Part shown: positions 1 through 8,747 of the stretch, one piece after another
How the letters are laid out: every line of letters starts with the position of its first letter
Numbering within the stretch: position 1 is the first letter of the stretch
Assembly: GCA_020426845.1 (NCBI GenBank)
Contig: JAGQPF010000198.1
Coordinates: 1 to 32,128 of the forward strand
Length of the DNA stretch: 32,128 bases
Reading direction: 5' to 3'
Source: Planctomycetales bacterium
GTDB taxonomy: Bacteria > Planctomycetota > Planctomycetia > Pirellulales > Pirellulaceae
The notes under the pieces: model-generated
Seen by the model: only the letters and a program-made list of their open reading frames with translations
Told to the model about the DNA's origin: nothing
The model's database searches: none
Position numbers and translations under genes: made by a program

Positions 1-335
1 ATCCCGGCGTCTTTCGGATGTCACATCGACTTGGCGAATCCAACTCCGTGTCTTTGTGTCTCCGTGAGAGAAAATGAAGTGCGCAGCCGCTGAACTATTC
101 GCCGCGACAGCTGACCTCGGCCCCGCGCTGACCTCTCCCAAGGGCAGGGTGTCTCGCAGAGACACGGAGACACGGAGGATTTCTGATCCCGGCGTCTTTC
201 GGATGTCACATCGACTTGGCGAATCCAACTCCGTGTCTTTGTGTCTCCGTGAGAGAAAATGAAGTGCGCAGCCGCTGAACCATTCGCGGCGACAGCTGAC
301 TTCGGCCCCGCGCTGAACTCTCCCCCGGGCAGGGC
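1..335. repeat. Direct repeat of about 150 bp, two copies 185 bp apart
   Basis: Bases 1-150 recur at 186-335 with only a few substitutions, and the first copy is probably cut by the window edge. Each copy carries CTCCGTGTCT followed by a second CTCCGTG (44-66 in copy 1). The spacer between copies holds the same decamer in inverted orientation twice in a row (AGACACGGAG at 160-169 and 168-177), so the unit can form a long hairpin. The open frames here are not convincing as genes: they are repeat-derived and have no recognisable product. This resembles dispersed intergenic elements of environmental bacteria. The remaining bases 336-448 contain no gene that I can support and presumably carry the cdsA promoter. 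Confidence 0.85.
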
Positions 336-448
336 CGACATCGCAGGCGACCCTTGTGAGGCCCGGTTGCCCGTCCCAGCGCGGACATGGACAATAACGG
401 GAATTGTTGTGCAGGCGGGATGAGCCGCCGGTCTGACTCGCGAGCGGC

Positions 449-1408
449 GTGAGTCGGTGCGCCGCATCCCTGCCTGGCACTCAACCGGGGAATGTTCTGT
501 TGCTGATACATCGTTTGGCGATGGCCGCGGCCATCTTGGCGCCGTTGCTGGGCCTGCTGTGGGCCGACATCACGATCGGACCGGCGGGCGCCTGGCTGGC
601 CCCGTTGTTTCTGCTGGTCGTCGTCGCGGCAGTGGACGAAGTGCTCGGCATGTTGCGAACCGGCGGCCATCAAGTCGTCGCCTGGAGCGCTCATGCGGGA
701 GCGCTGATGATCGCGCTTGCGACCTTGGCGCCGCTCGCTTGGTCAATACGCGGCCTTCCTTATCCACCTCACTGTCCGCTGGGGCAGCTGGGCTGGCCTT
801 GGGCCGCGATGGGACTGGCCGTTGGACTGGCGTTTTTTGCCGAGATGCTTCGCTACCGCGATGCGCATGGCGTGGTGGTGCGAGTATCCCTGGTGGTCAT
901 GACGGTCGCCTATGCCGGTCTGCTTTCTAGCTTTCTCGTCGCCTTGCGGTTGTTTCACGACAATGCGTGGGGCATGGCTGCGTTGGTGTCGATGGTGTTC
1001 GTCGTGAAGTTCTCGGACACGGGCGCCTATACCTTCGGGCGGCTGCTCGGCAAACGGAAGCTGGCGCCGATCCTGAGTCCCAAGAAGACGGTCGAAGGCG
1101 CGATTGGCGGACTGGCCACGGGGTGTGCCGCCGCCGTGGTGTTTTTTGTCTGGATCGCCCCGCGGATTGTCGGAACGAGCGGCCCGGTGGGGCCGTGGTG
1201 GGGCTGGCTGCTGTTTGGCGTCCTGGTCACGCTGGCCGGCATGGTCGGCGACCTGGCCGCCTCGATCCTTAAACGCGACATGGGCTGCAAGGACTCGAGC
1301 CGGTGGATGCCGGGGCTGGGAGGCGTGTTGGACGTGATTGATTCGCTGTTGGTGGGCGGGCCTGTCGCCTACCTGTGCTGGGCCGCGTTCCTGGGCCCGG
1401 AGGCGTGA
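449..1408 (+). CDS. cdsA: Phosphatidate cytidylyltransferase (CDP-diacylglycerol synthase)
   Basis: This integral membrane enzyme makes CDP-diacylglycerol from CTP and phosphatidic acid, the branch point of phospholipid synthesis. The 319-residue protein has multiple hydrophobic segments and ends with the family signature region: SILKRDMGCKDSS followed by a Gly-rich stretch and DVIDS. This corresponds to the conserved S-x-x-K-R-x4-K-D ... GG-x-x-D-x-x-D pattern. FSDTGAYTFGRLLGKRKL and LSPKKTVEGAIGG are also typical of CdsA. The start is uncertain: GTG at 449 gives the longest product, while TTG at 500 or ATG at 521 would begin nearer the first membrane segment. The stop is followed after one base by the next gene, so the two are likely co-transcribed. 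Confidence 0.9.
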   Translation: MSRCAASLPGTQPGNVLLLIHRLAMAAAILAPLLGLLWADITIGPAGAWLAPLFLLVVVAAVDEVLGMLRTGGHQVVAWSAHAGALMIALATLAPLAWSIRGLPYPPHCPLGQLGWPWAAMGLAVGLAFFAEMLRYRDAHGVVVRVSLVVMTVAYAGLLSSFLVALRLFHDNAWGMAALVSMVFVVKFSDTGAYTFGRLLGKRKLAPILSPKKTVEGAIGGLATGCAAAVVFFVWIAPRIVGTSGPVGPWWGWLLFGVLVTLAGMVGDLAASILKRDMGCKDSSRWMPGLGGVLDVIDSLLVGGPVAYLCWAAFLGPEA

Positions 1409-1409
1409 C

Positions 1410-2120
1410 ATGACAGAGTCACTTGCAGGGCAACTGGATGTGCTTGTCGTGGCGCCTCATCCGGACGACGCCGAGCTGGGGATGGGAGGGGCGATCGTCA
1501 AGTTCATCAACGAAGGACTGCGGGTCGGCGTGTTGGACCTGACCAACGGCGAGCCAACACCGCATGGCTCCATCGAGACGCGGCAGCGCGAGACCGAGGC
1601 CGCGTCGCTCGCCTTGGGGCTTGCCTGGCGAGAAAACCTGGGCCTGCCGAATCGCTCGCTGGAGCCGACACTCGAGGCCCGCGCCAGCCTCGCCGGAGTG
1701 ATTCGACGCGCGCGGCCCCGCTGGCTGTTCGCACCCTATTGGGAGGACGCGCACCCCGACCATATCGCCGCCACGCAGTTGGTCGAAGCGGCGCGATTTT
1801 GGGCCAAACTGACCAAGTGCGACTTGCCGGGCGAGCCGCATCACCCCGAGCGAATCTACAACTACTTTTGCGTTCACTTGCGGCTCATTCCGCCCGCGGC
1901 CATGGTGCTCGACATCTCCTCCGAGTGGGAACGGAAGGCAGCGGCGATCGCCTGCTTCGAGAGTCAGTTCGTGACCGGCCGCCCCACCGAGCCGCCCACC
2001 TTTCTGGATCGTCTCCGCGACGAGGCGGCGTTCTGGGGCAAAACGATCGGCGTTCGATACGGTGAGCCGTTTACGTGCCGCGAACCGCTTGGCATGCGCA
2101 GCTTTCGAGAACTCGTCTGA
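1410..2120 (+). CDS. bshB1: PIG-L family deacetylase, probably bacillithiol-type BshB1
   Basis: This is a zinc-dependent N-acetylglucosamine deacetylase of the LmbE/PIG-L superfamily, 236 residues. Metal-binding motifs are visible: APHPDDAELGMGG near the N-terminus and EDAHPDHIAAT in the middle. The sequence follows Bacillus BshB1 through DLTNGEPTPHGSIETRQRE, the LGLPNR segment, FAPYWEDAHPDH and a CFESQF segment. BshB1 removes the acetyl group from GlcNAc-malate during bacillithiol synthesis; mycothiol-type or other PIG-L substrates are the alternative. No bshA or bshC homologue is present in this window. ATG at 1410 lies one base after the cdsA stop, which suggests translational coupling. 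An in-frame extension back to 1338 lies inside cdsA and is rejected. Confidence 0.8.
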   Translation: MTESLAGQLDVLVVAPHPDDAELGMGGAIVKFINEGLRVGVLDLTNGEPTPHGSIETRQRETEAASLALGLAWRENLGLPNRSLEPTLEARASLAGVIRRARPRWLFAPYWEDAHPDHIAATQLVEAARFWAKLTKCDLPGEPHHPERIYNYFCVHLRLIPPAAMVLDISSEWERKAAAIACFESQFVTGRPTEPPTFLDRLRDEAAFWGKTIGVRYGEPFTCREPLGMRSFRELV

Positions 2121-2151
2121 GCTTGCTCGGCTTCAGTTTCCCTCGCGCTGC

Positions 2152-2505
2152 TCAGTCAATCATCGCCGCAAATAACTGAGGCCAGGTGGCTCCGAACACC
2201 GCCGAACTGGCCGCGACGAGCCATAGCCAACGGCGGTCATGCTTCCGGACCGTCATCCCACAGCCCACCCAAAACAGCCAGCCCGTGGGCAACAACTGGT
2301 GGACGATCATCCCAATCGGCATCATAAAGACCAGGCTACCCAACTCTCCGACTGCCGTGGAGCGATCGGCAATGACGGCGAACAACGCCGAGACGCAGAA
2401 TCCGAGTCCAACACATTCCAAAAACAGCTGTGTCGGGCTCTCAATTGGCGGCTGTGTCGCCTCTAACTGCGCTGGTTCCGCCGCTGGTGACGCATAAGGA
2501 TTCAT
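2152..2505 (-). CDS. Small membrane protein with N-terminal MNPYASP motif
   Basis: This is a 117-residue protein of unknown function. It starts MNPYASPAAEPAQLE, an N-terminal motif I associate with many planctomycete membrane proteins of unknown role. About three hydrophobic segments follow: FLECVGLGFCVSALFAVIA, a segment around GSLVFMMPIGMIVHQLLP, and the WLWLVAASSAVFGATW region near the C-terminus. The open frame extends upstream to 2616, but the MNPYASP motif fixes the start at 2505. The gene converges on bshB1 with about 30 bases between the two stops. No catalytic motif is visible. Confidence 0.7.
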   Translation of the reverse strand: MNPYASPAAEPAQLEATQPPIESPTQLFLECVGLGFCVSALFAVIADRSTAVGELGSLVFMMPIGMIVHQLLPTGWLFWVGCGMTVRKHDRRWLWLVAASSAVFGATWPQLFAAMID

Positions 2506-2637
2506 CACGTCACTGCTCCGTCCACCGGATGCATGTGGACCGCCAAGTCTCAGCGTTGGGGTTGGAAAACTCGTAAAGTCTTGGCGAGCCAAAAGTTTGC
2601 GCGGCAGCCAATCCAAGGTTTTAGTGTTGACGGGGCA

Positions 2638-3030
2638 TTAGGACTCGGGATTCGATTCGCGCAGAGGTCGGCCCAGCGCGAGGGCAAACACCCGGCAGTC
2701 GCGCAGACCGAGCGCTACCCACACCAAAACACCCATCACGATCGGAATGACGAACGGATCATCGACGCGAACGTGCGTCGACACGGCGCCTCCCAAATAG
2801 GCCGTCAGCAAGATGGCGCCGACAAACGCAGAAGCAGGCACCAGAAACAACAACGCACTGATCACCTCCACCACGCCAATTTTCACCATCACGGATTCGG
2901 ACCAACCCATTTTGGCGAACATCTCCGACTTGCCTTCCCACTCGGTGAACTTGCCACTAGCACTGGCGAGAATCAGGAACGCCCCCAACAGGCCGCTCAG
3001 CGCCCAACCGACAATCTTGGATTTGGACAT
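2638..3030 (-). CDS. DoxX-like family membrane protein
   Basis: This 130-residue protein has four predicted transmembrane segments. The N-terminal pattern, a membrane segment with LASASGKF followed by an E-x-x-x-M-F-A-K-M-G-W stretch, is characteristic of the DoxX_2/DoxX-like family. Later hydrophobic segments include GVVEVISALLFLVP, AFVGAILLTAYLGGAVSTHVR and IPIVMGVLVWVALGL. The molecular role of these proteins is not settled; some relatives take part in membrane redox complexes. The gene stands alone, with 132 bases to the small membrane gene downstream on the same strand. The 177 bases between it and rlmKL (3031-3207) contain nothing I can identify. Confidence 0.8.
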   Translation of the reverse strand: MSKSKIVGWALSGLLGAFLILASASGKFTEWEGKSEMFAKMGWSESVMVKIGVVEVISALLFLVPASAFVGAILLTAYLGGAVSTHVRVDDPFVIPIVMGVLVWVALGLRDCRVFALALGRPLRESNPES

Positions 3031-3207
3031 GCGTCCTGCCTCGTATCAACAGAAATAACGTTTGGAAAGTGGGAACTCTGCGACAAGCTCATCATATGCG
3101 ACGCTGCGGCCGTTGGTCGACCCGGGGCGGTGGCGGCAGAATTTGCAGGCCGCTCTCCGTGAAGCACAAGCTCCGGATTGCAGATGGGGGCTAATCCTTG
3201 AAATAAC

Positions 3208-5469
3208 CTATTGGCCGCTCGGATGCGTCAATCGCCAACTGCGGTGGATGCGACGATTGCGAAAGTCCTCGGGGACGGTTTGCTTGGAGATCTCGCGAGC
3301 CGCGAGAGGAATAGCCGCCTCGTCAAACTTGAAGCGGCGAAAGTTGGTCGAAAAATAGACAACGCCGTCCGGCGCGAGATGCTGCGAGATTCCTTGCAAC
3401 AGTGGAATGTAGTCGCGCTGCACATCCCAGTCCTCCATGGTGCTCTTGCTGTTGGAATAGGTCGGCGGGTCGGCGACGACGACATCAAACTGTTCTCGAG
3501 ACTCAAGGGAGTCGAGGAAATGCAGCGTGTCCTCGCGAATCAACTGGTGCTCCGCGCCGGTGAAGCCGTTCTGCCGCAAGTTGTCCTCCGCCCAGTCGAG
3601 ATAGGTGGAGGAGAGGTCCACGGTGGTCGTTGTGGCGGCGCCGCCCGCAGCGGCATACACGGTGAAGGAACCCGTGTAGGCAAACAGATTCAGAAACCGC
3701 TTGCCCGCACAGGATTGGCGGACCATGTCTCGCGTGATGCGATGATCGAGGAACAGCCCTGTGTCGAGGTAGTCCGTGAGGTTGACGAGAAACTGCAGCC
3801 CGCCCTCCTGCACGATCAATCGCTCACCTCGTTCGTCAAACTTCTCGTATTGTGATCCGCTGCGTTGCCGGGCTCGGCGCTTCATCGCCACCTGCGCCCT
3901 CGGAATCTCCAAGGCGTCAGCCGCCGTGTTGGCCATCAAATCAAGCCAGTCGGCGTGCCCCGCGGGCGTGCGATCATGAGGTCGTTCGAACTCCGCGATG
4001 TGCAGATAGTCTTCATAGCGATCCACCACGAGCGGCACCTCGGGAATGTCTCGCTCGTAGAGCCGGTAGCAGGTGATGCCCCGTTGTGGCCAACGCCGCA
4101 AATGGCGTGCGCGCTTGATCAGTCGATTGCGGAACTCCGCCGCTTGCCGCTCCGCGGATGCCTCCAGGCCGCCGAAGACAGGACGCGGAGCGGGGATTGG
4201 AGAAGAGGCGGGTCGAGGACGGGCTTCTCTGGCCGGCTGCGGGGAGGGAGTCGGAGCCGAATTCAAATCCTCGCTGTTCTCCGTGCGCTTTCTCGGACGC
4301 TTGGGGCCATGAAACTGGTAGTACTGGCACTCGATTCGCCCGTTGTAGAGCTTGCGCCGTCGGTCGGCCATTTGGCCCATCAACGCTTCGAAGTCGTCCC
4401 CGGGCGATAGAATGAAGTGAGACCAAGTTGGCAAGCGGCGCAGCACCAACGGGAAGCTCGCCAGCAACTCGCGAACTTCGCGCTGCTCGCCCAGCCGGCG
4501 TCCGTAAGGTGGATTGGTGATCAGGCAGCCGTACTCTCGTTTGCTGGTCAGATCGGCGAAGTTGCGTTGTTGAAAGTGGATGTCGTCGGCAACTCCCGCC
4601 TCGCTCGCATGGAACCGCGCCATCTTCAACGCCTCTGGCGAGATGTCGGTGCCCATGATCCGCTCACTGAGTCCTTCTCGCATTTGTGAGCGAGCGGCCG
4701 CGCGGCAGTTTTCCCAGAGGGGCTGTTCGGCAGCCGCGAACTGTGGCCACGACTCCGCCATGAAGCTCCGTCGCAATCCCGGCGCGATATTGCGTCCGAT
4801 CATCGCCGCTTCGATCGGAATGGTGCCTGTGCCACAAAACGGGTCGAGCAACGGTCGGTCTTCGCGCCAAAAGCTGAGCATCACCAGCGCTGCAGCCAAG
4901 GTCTCCCGCAGCGGAGCCTCGCCGGTCAGCGGGCGATACCCGCGCTTGTGCAGGCCATCGCCCGTCGTGTCGATCGTCAGCATGGCCAAGTCGTCACGCA
5001 AGGCGACTTCGATCGCGTAGCGAGGGCCCGTCTCGGGGAGCTCGCCGTATGCCTCTCCCAGCCGCATCGAAACGGCCTTCTTCACGCTTCGTTGAATGGC
5101 GGGCACGCTGGTGAGTTGCGAGCCGTGAGACCGCCCTTTGACGGGAAAGTTGCCATCGGCCGGTATCCACGTTTCCCAGGGAAGTGCGCGGACGCCATCG
5201 AACAGTTGGTCGAAGTCGCCCGCGGAAATGGTCGCAATGTGAATCAGAATTCGTTCCGCGGTCCGCAATTGCAGATTGGCGCGGCAGATCGCCTCCAGAT
5301 CACCTCGAAACAACCGCCGCCCCGTCTGGAGCACGCGGCTCGGGTAGCCAAGCTCGTCCAGTTCGCGGCCGACGACCGCTTCGAGCCCGAAGGCGCACGT
5401 CGCAATCAGCTCAATCCCGGAAGACTCGACCGGAAGGCACTCGGATTCCGGAAGATCACTCAACAACAA
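3208..5469 (-). CDS. rlmL: Bifunctional 23S rRNA methyltransferase RlmKL
   Basis: This cytoplasmic enzyme methylates 23S rRNA: m2G2445 by the RlmL half and m7G2069 by the RlmK half (E. coli numbering). The 753-residue protein has the full fused architecture. A THUMP region occupies about residues 50-165 and contains LRTAERILIHIA. The first Rossmann methyltransferase has DPFCGTGT at 209-216 and the catalytic NPPY at 319-322. A second methyltransferase has FLNLFAYTGSFTVYAAAGGA from 593 and DPPT at 667-670. A linker rich in proline and alanine (about 397-432) joins the halves and is longer and less ordered-looking than in the E. coli protein. The start ATG at 5469 gives a normal N-terminus. It lies 42 bases downstream of the PPC-domain gene. 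Confidence 0.92.
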   Translation of the reverse strand: MLLSDLPESECLPVESSGIELIATCAFGLEAVVGRELDELGYPSRVLQTGRRLFRGDLEAICRANLQLRTAERILIHIATISAGDFDQLFDGVRALPWETWIPADGNFPVKGRSHGSQLTSVPAIQRSVKKAVSMRLGEAYGELPETGPRYAIEVALRDDLAMLTIDTTGDGLHKRGYRPLTGEAPLRETLAAALVMLSFWREDRPLLDPFCGTGTIPIEAAMIGRNIAPGLRRSFMAESWPQFAAAEQPLWENCRAAARSQMREGLSERIMGTDISPEALKMARFHASEAGVADDIHFQQRNFADLTSKREYGCLITNPPYGRRLGEQREVRELLASFPLVLRRLPTWSHFILSPGDDFEALMGQMADRRRKLYNGRIECQYYQFHGPKRPRKRTENSEDLNSAPTPSPQPAREARPRPASSPIPAPRPVFGGLEASAERQAAEFRNRLIKRARHLRRWPQRGITCYRLYERDIPEVPLVVDRYEDYLHIAEFERPHDRTPAGHADWLDLMANTAADALEIPRAQVAMKRRARQRSGSQYEKFDERGERLIVQEGGLQFLVNLTDYLDTGLFLDHRITRDMVRQSCAGKRFLNLFAYTGSFTVYAAAGGAATTTTVDLSSTYLDWAEDNLRQNGFTGAEHQLIREDTLHFLDSLESREQFDVVVADPPTYSNSKSTMEDWDVQRDYIPLLQGISQHLAPDGVVYFSTNFRRFKFDEAAIPLAAREISKQTVPEDFRNRRIHRSWRLTHPSGQ

Positions 5470-5511
5470 ATCCTCGACGCGATATTGGGTTAGGTGGTTT
5501 CAACGGACAGG

Positions 5512-7212
5512 CTACTTGTCCTTAGCGTCGTCGGACTTCCCCTCGGCCTTGGCATCCTTGTCCGCGGGCTCTGCCGGCTTGTTGGCCTTGGCGGTCAACC
5601 AGAACTGCCGAATCCGCTGCGGCGAGTTGGCGACGGCGAACAGCGCCGGCATTCGAGCCTCGCCGGCCACACCGACAATCTGAAAGGGGGCTTGGATCAC
5701 TGTCGTCGTGGTGCTGACCAGCTTGAGGGTCACGGCCTTGGCGGAATCCCCTTTCGTTTCGGAGGTGACCGCCTCGGCAGCGACTCCCTCGGGCAATCCC
5801 GTCGCTTCAACTTGAATGGGCATGTCGAAGCCGCGATCGCGAGCGACAGTGACCTTGAGCTCCAACGGCTTGCCCGGCTCGATGACGTATTGATCGGCCG
5901 GCGCCGTCAGCTGAAACAGCGGCTCCGTGATCGTCAGTCGATAGAGCATGCGATCTCCGCCTCGACCGTGGGTATCCCACACTCGCAGCTCATAGTCGCC
6001 GGCTGCGGGGGCGGCAAAGTCGAGCGCGGCATCCTGATTGTTTCGCGAAATGTCGTCGGTTTCCGCGACGACTTTGCCAGTCCCGTCAACGATGGCAATC
6101 GCCGGATCGAGCGGGAACCCCAGCGCCACCGCGTCGACAAGGATGCGGAACCGTTGCTTGGCCTCCGCCTTGAACTTCAGCGTGTGTCGTTCGCCCACAG
6201 CGGCCAAGTGGCCCGATACGACGCACGGCGCCGAAATCTCGAGCGGTTCGCTCGAGCGACAAACCACGGCGGGCGGTCCCAGTCGATCGGCGATCGCAAA
6301 GCCGGCGGCCCCGGCGACAGCGGCAGTGACATGAAAGTGTCGGTCGTCGCCGGCCGCCACCGCGGCGGTCTCGGGCAGATTCCAACCGATCAGCGACAGC
6401 TCGGCCGAGCCCTCCGCAGGCAGTGAAAGCGGCAGGCTGGCGTCAACGAACGGGCCGGTGGTCAGCTCCAGTCGATAGATGTAGTTGCCGCCGCCGGCGT
6501 AACGGATCGTGCTGTTGGGTTGTGAGGGGAATGCGAACAGCCGCACGATGACCTCGCGATCAGCGTCGGCTCGCCACGTGACCAACGGATCGATGCCGCG
6601 TTGATCGTCGTTTTGCGCGAGCACGAAGCCGTTGGTGTCGCAGACCTGAAGCACCGCGTCCATCGGCGAGTCGAGCCAGCGATTGCCGAGCGCCGCGGCA
6701 ACGAGTTGCTGGCCCGACTTGACGGCGACGCGGAATCCGTCGACGTCGCCGCTCTTCTCGAGCTTGCCCGAGATGGCGCGGGGAAGCTCGAGCAGCTTGG
6801 TGTCCGCGACATCGTCATTGGGCTCCTGCTCTTGCTGCTCTGCGACGGCGCCCACGATGATCGGGCGGAGCGCAGTGGCGCCCTCCTCGTCGAACAGCCG
6901 AACCCAATGAACGCCGAGCCGCGCGTCGGCGGCTGCCTTGACGATCAGCGTCGACTTGTCGCCCGGCGTGACCGTCAGTCCCGCCTCGTCGACATGCACC
7001 TGCGGCGGCCAGTGGCTGAACGAGCCCAGCAAGGTGAGCTTGGTCTCCTGGCCCTGTTGCACACCGGTGGGCAGCGATTGAGTCCAACTGGGCGGCGCCG
7101 CCAGGGCGGCGTTGGTTGCAAGCCAGGACAAACTGGCGATGGAGAGTGTCACCTGGCGAAGCAGCCAGGGAAGAACCGGGCTGTTGGGGCGGGCCGTTGG
7201 GTGCGACGTCAT
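5512..7212 (-). CDS. Exported PPC-domain protein of a DUF1553/DUF1501 triad
   Basis: This 566-residue protein is predicted to be secreted: a hydrophobic N-terminal segment ends near AALAAPPSW (about 30-42). EQEPNDD at about 128-134 opens a bacterial pre-peptidase C-terminal (PPC) domain that runs to about 260 and includes SGDVDGFRVAVKSGQQL. A second PPC-like beta domain covers about 335-430 (VSGHLAAVGERHTLKFKA, AGDYELRVWDTHGRGGD). An immunoglobulin-like stretch follows, then a lysine/aspartate-rich tail ending AKAEGKSDDAKDK. No peptidase active site is present. The start is 5 bases after the DUF1501 stop, so it is the third gene of that transcription unit. A cell-surface adhesion or scaffold role is inference only. 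Confidence 0.8.
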   Translation of the reverse strand: MTSHPTARPNSPVLPWLLRQVTLSIASLSWLATNAALAAPPSWTQSLPTGVQQGQETKLTLLGSFSHWPPQVHVDEAGLTVTPGDKSTLIVKAAADARLGVHWVRLFDEEGATALRPIIVGAVAEQQEQEPNDDVADTKLLELPRAISGKLEKSGDVDGFRVAVKSGQQLVAAALGNRWLDSPMDAVLQVCDTNGFVLAQNDDQRGIDPLVTWRADADREVIVRLFAFPSQPNSTIRYAGGGNYIYRLELTTGPFVDASLPLSLPAEGSAELSLIGWNLPETAAVAAGDDRHFHVTAAVAGAAGFAIADRLGPPAVVCRSSEPLEISAPCVVSGHLAAVGERHTLKFKAEAKQRFRILVDAVALGFPLDPAIAIVDGTGKVVAETDDISRNNQDAALDFAAPAAGDYELRVWDTHGRGGDRMLYRLTITEPLFQLTAPADQYVIEPGKPLELKVTVARDRGFDMPIQVEATGLPEGVAAEAVTSETKGDSAKAVTLKLVSTTTTVIQAPFQIVGVAGEARMPALFAVANSPQRIRQFWLTAKANKPAEPADKDAKAEGKSDDAKDK

Positions 7213-7217
7213 GCTGG

Positions 7218-8552
7218 TTATCCCATCAGCTCGTGGATCGGCGCCGGGTCGCTCACCAAATGAGTCGGCCTGCCTTGTGGCGAGTAGAGAATTTTGTCGG
7301 GGTCGATGCCGAGCTTGCGGTAGATGGTGGAGGCGAAGTTCTCGGGCGACAGCACACGCTCCACCGCCGAGTAGCCCTGGCGATCGGTGGCGCCGATGAT
7401 CTGTCCGCCGGGCGTTCCGCCGCCCGCGAACAGCACGCTCATCGCGTTCGACCAGTGGTCTCGTCCGCCGCGGGAATTGACCTTCGGCGTGCGGCCGAAC
7501 TCGCCCAGCACGACGACCATGGTCCGCTCCAGCAGTCCCCGCTCGTCGAGGTCCTGAAGCAGCGCCGCAATGGTCGATTCGAAGCCGGGCAGCCGCCCGC
7601 GAAGTGTCGGGAAGATGTCACTATGGTGGTCCCAGCCGCCTTCGTAGACCGTCACGAAGGGCACCCCGGCCTCGACCAATCGCCGGGCCAACAGCGTGCG
7701 TTGGCCAAATCCGTTGCGGCCGTAGCGATCGCGGACCTTCTCCTCCTCCCGATGGATGTCGAACGCGGCCTGCGCCGGAGCGGATGTGATCAGTTGCCGA
7801 GCCTGCTCCTGAAACTCGTCGACCGTCACGATCGGGTCGCCGGCGATCTTGTCGTTGATGCGCACCATCCGGTCGACCAACGCTCGCAGCTCGCGGCGAT
7901 CGCGATAGTGCCCTTCGTCCATCCCGGCCGGCAGAGCCACGTCGCGAACTCGGAAGCTCGAGCTATTGGGGTCGTCGCTGACGACAAACGGAGCGTACTT
8001 CTGGCCGAGGAAATTGGGGCCGCCGGAACGCGACATCCGCGGCATGGAGAAGTAGGGCGGAATCCCGTTGGGCGCGCCAAGCTCGTGAGCCACGGTGGAG
8101 CCCAGCGACGGGTGGAAGCTGACGAAGGCGCCGCAGCCAACCGGAATCCGGGGCGGCGCTCCGGTCATCATGTAGTGATTGCCGGCCCCGTGGTTGCCCT
8201 GGTTGTGGCGAATCGAACGAATCACCGAGAAGCGGTCCGCGAGGCTCGCCAGCTGCTTGAGATGCTCGGAGAACTGCACGCCCGGCAGTTTGGTGCGGAT
8301 TGGCGAAAACTCGCCACGGATCTCGACCGGCGCCTCGGGCTTGGGGTCAAAGGTCTCGTAATGGGTGGGGCCGCCGTCGAGCCAGACCAGAATGCAGCTG
8401 TCGGCGCTGGCAGTCAGCCCGTTCGACTCCGCGGCGCGAGCTCGCAAGGCGCCGCCAAGCCCTCCGGCCAGCAGCGTCGACAAACCCAGCTGGAGGCAGT
8501 CGCGGCGGGTGGCGCCCTCGCAGTTGCGTGAGCGGCTGTTGTTACGTGACAT
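7218..8552 (-). CDS. Exported DUF1501 family protein (module C)
   Basis: This 444-residue member of DUF1501 belongs to a family related to the alkaline phosphatase/sulfatase fold but without an established reaction. A twin-arginine-like signal is visible: R16-R17 in GATRRDCLQLG followed by a small-residue hydrophobic stretch. Family blocks in order are WLDGGPTHYETFDPKPE, the SIRHNQGNHGAGNHY block, GGWDHHSD, GEFGRTPK and RGGRDHW...FAGGGTPGG. The Asp and His residues in these blocks could bind metal. ATG at 8552 is chosen because AGGAG sits 10 bases upstream and the Tat signal begins there. The open frame extends to 8714 only through the repeat array. It pairs with the DUF1553 gene upstream and the PPC gene downstream. 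Confidence 0.88.
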   Translation of the reverse strand: MSRNNSRSRNCEGATRRDCLQLGLSTLLAGGLGGALRARAAESNGLTASADSCILVWLDGGPTHYETFDPKPEAPVEIRGEFSPIRTKLPGVQFSEHLKQLASLADRFSVIRSIRHNQGNHGAGNHYMMTGAPPRIPVGCGAFVSFHPSLGSTVAHELGAPNGIPPYFSMPRMSRSGGPNFLGQKYAPFVVSDDPNSSSFRVRDVALPAGMDEGHYRDRRELRALVDRMVRINDKIAGDPIVTVDEFQEQARQLITSAPAQAAFDIHREEEKVRDRYGRNGFGQRTLLARRLVEAGVPFVTVYEGGWDHHSDIFPTLRGRLPGFESTIAALLQDLDERGLLERTMVVVLGEFGRTPKVNSRGGRDHWSNAMSVLFAGGGTPGGQIIGATDRQGYSAVERVLSPENFASTIYRKLGIDPDKILYSPQGRPTHLVSDPAPIHELMG

Positions 8553-8595
8553 TATCGTGACACTCCTGTCAGGTGTTTTCCCGCGCCACAGGCGG

Positions 8596-8700
8596 CCTCG
8601 CCCGCGACTCGGTGTTCTCCGTGCGTGGGCGTCCTCGCCCGCGACTTCGTGCTCTCCGTAGCGTGGGCGTCCTCGCCCGCGACTTCGTGCTCTCGGCGCT
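8596..8700. repeat. Three-copy tandem repeat of 37-38 bp in a DUF1553/DUF1501 gap
   Basis: Units begin with CCTCGCCCGCGACT at 8596, 8633 and 8671, continue with CGTGCTCTCC-like sequence and are joined by GCGTGGGCGT. Each junction contains GGGCG-TCCT-CGCCC, a 5-bp stem with a four-base loop. The array fills most of the 195-base gap between the cytochrome gene (start of its 3' end at 8748) and the DUF1501 start at 8552, so it would be transcribed if the pair is an operon. The first copy is the most diverged. No open frame here looks coding. Confidence 0.8.
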
Positions 8701-8747
8701 GCTGGCAGCCTCAAGCCCGTATTCCACGGCGGGAGCGGCCCGGCCGG

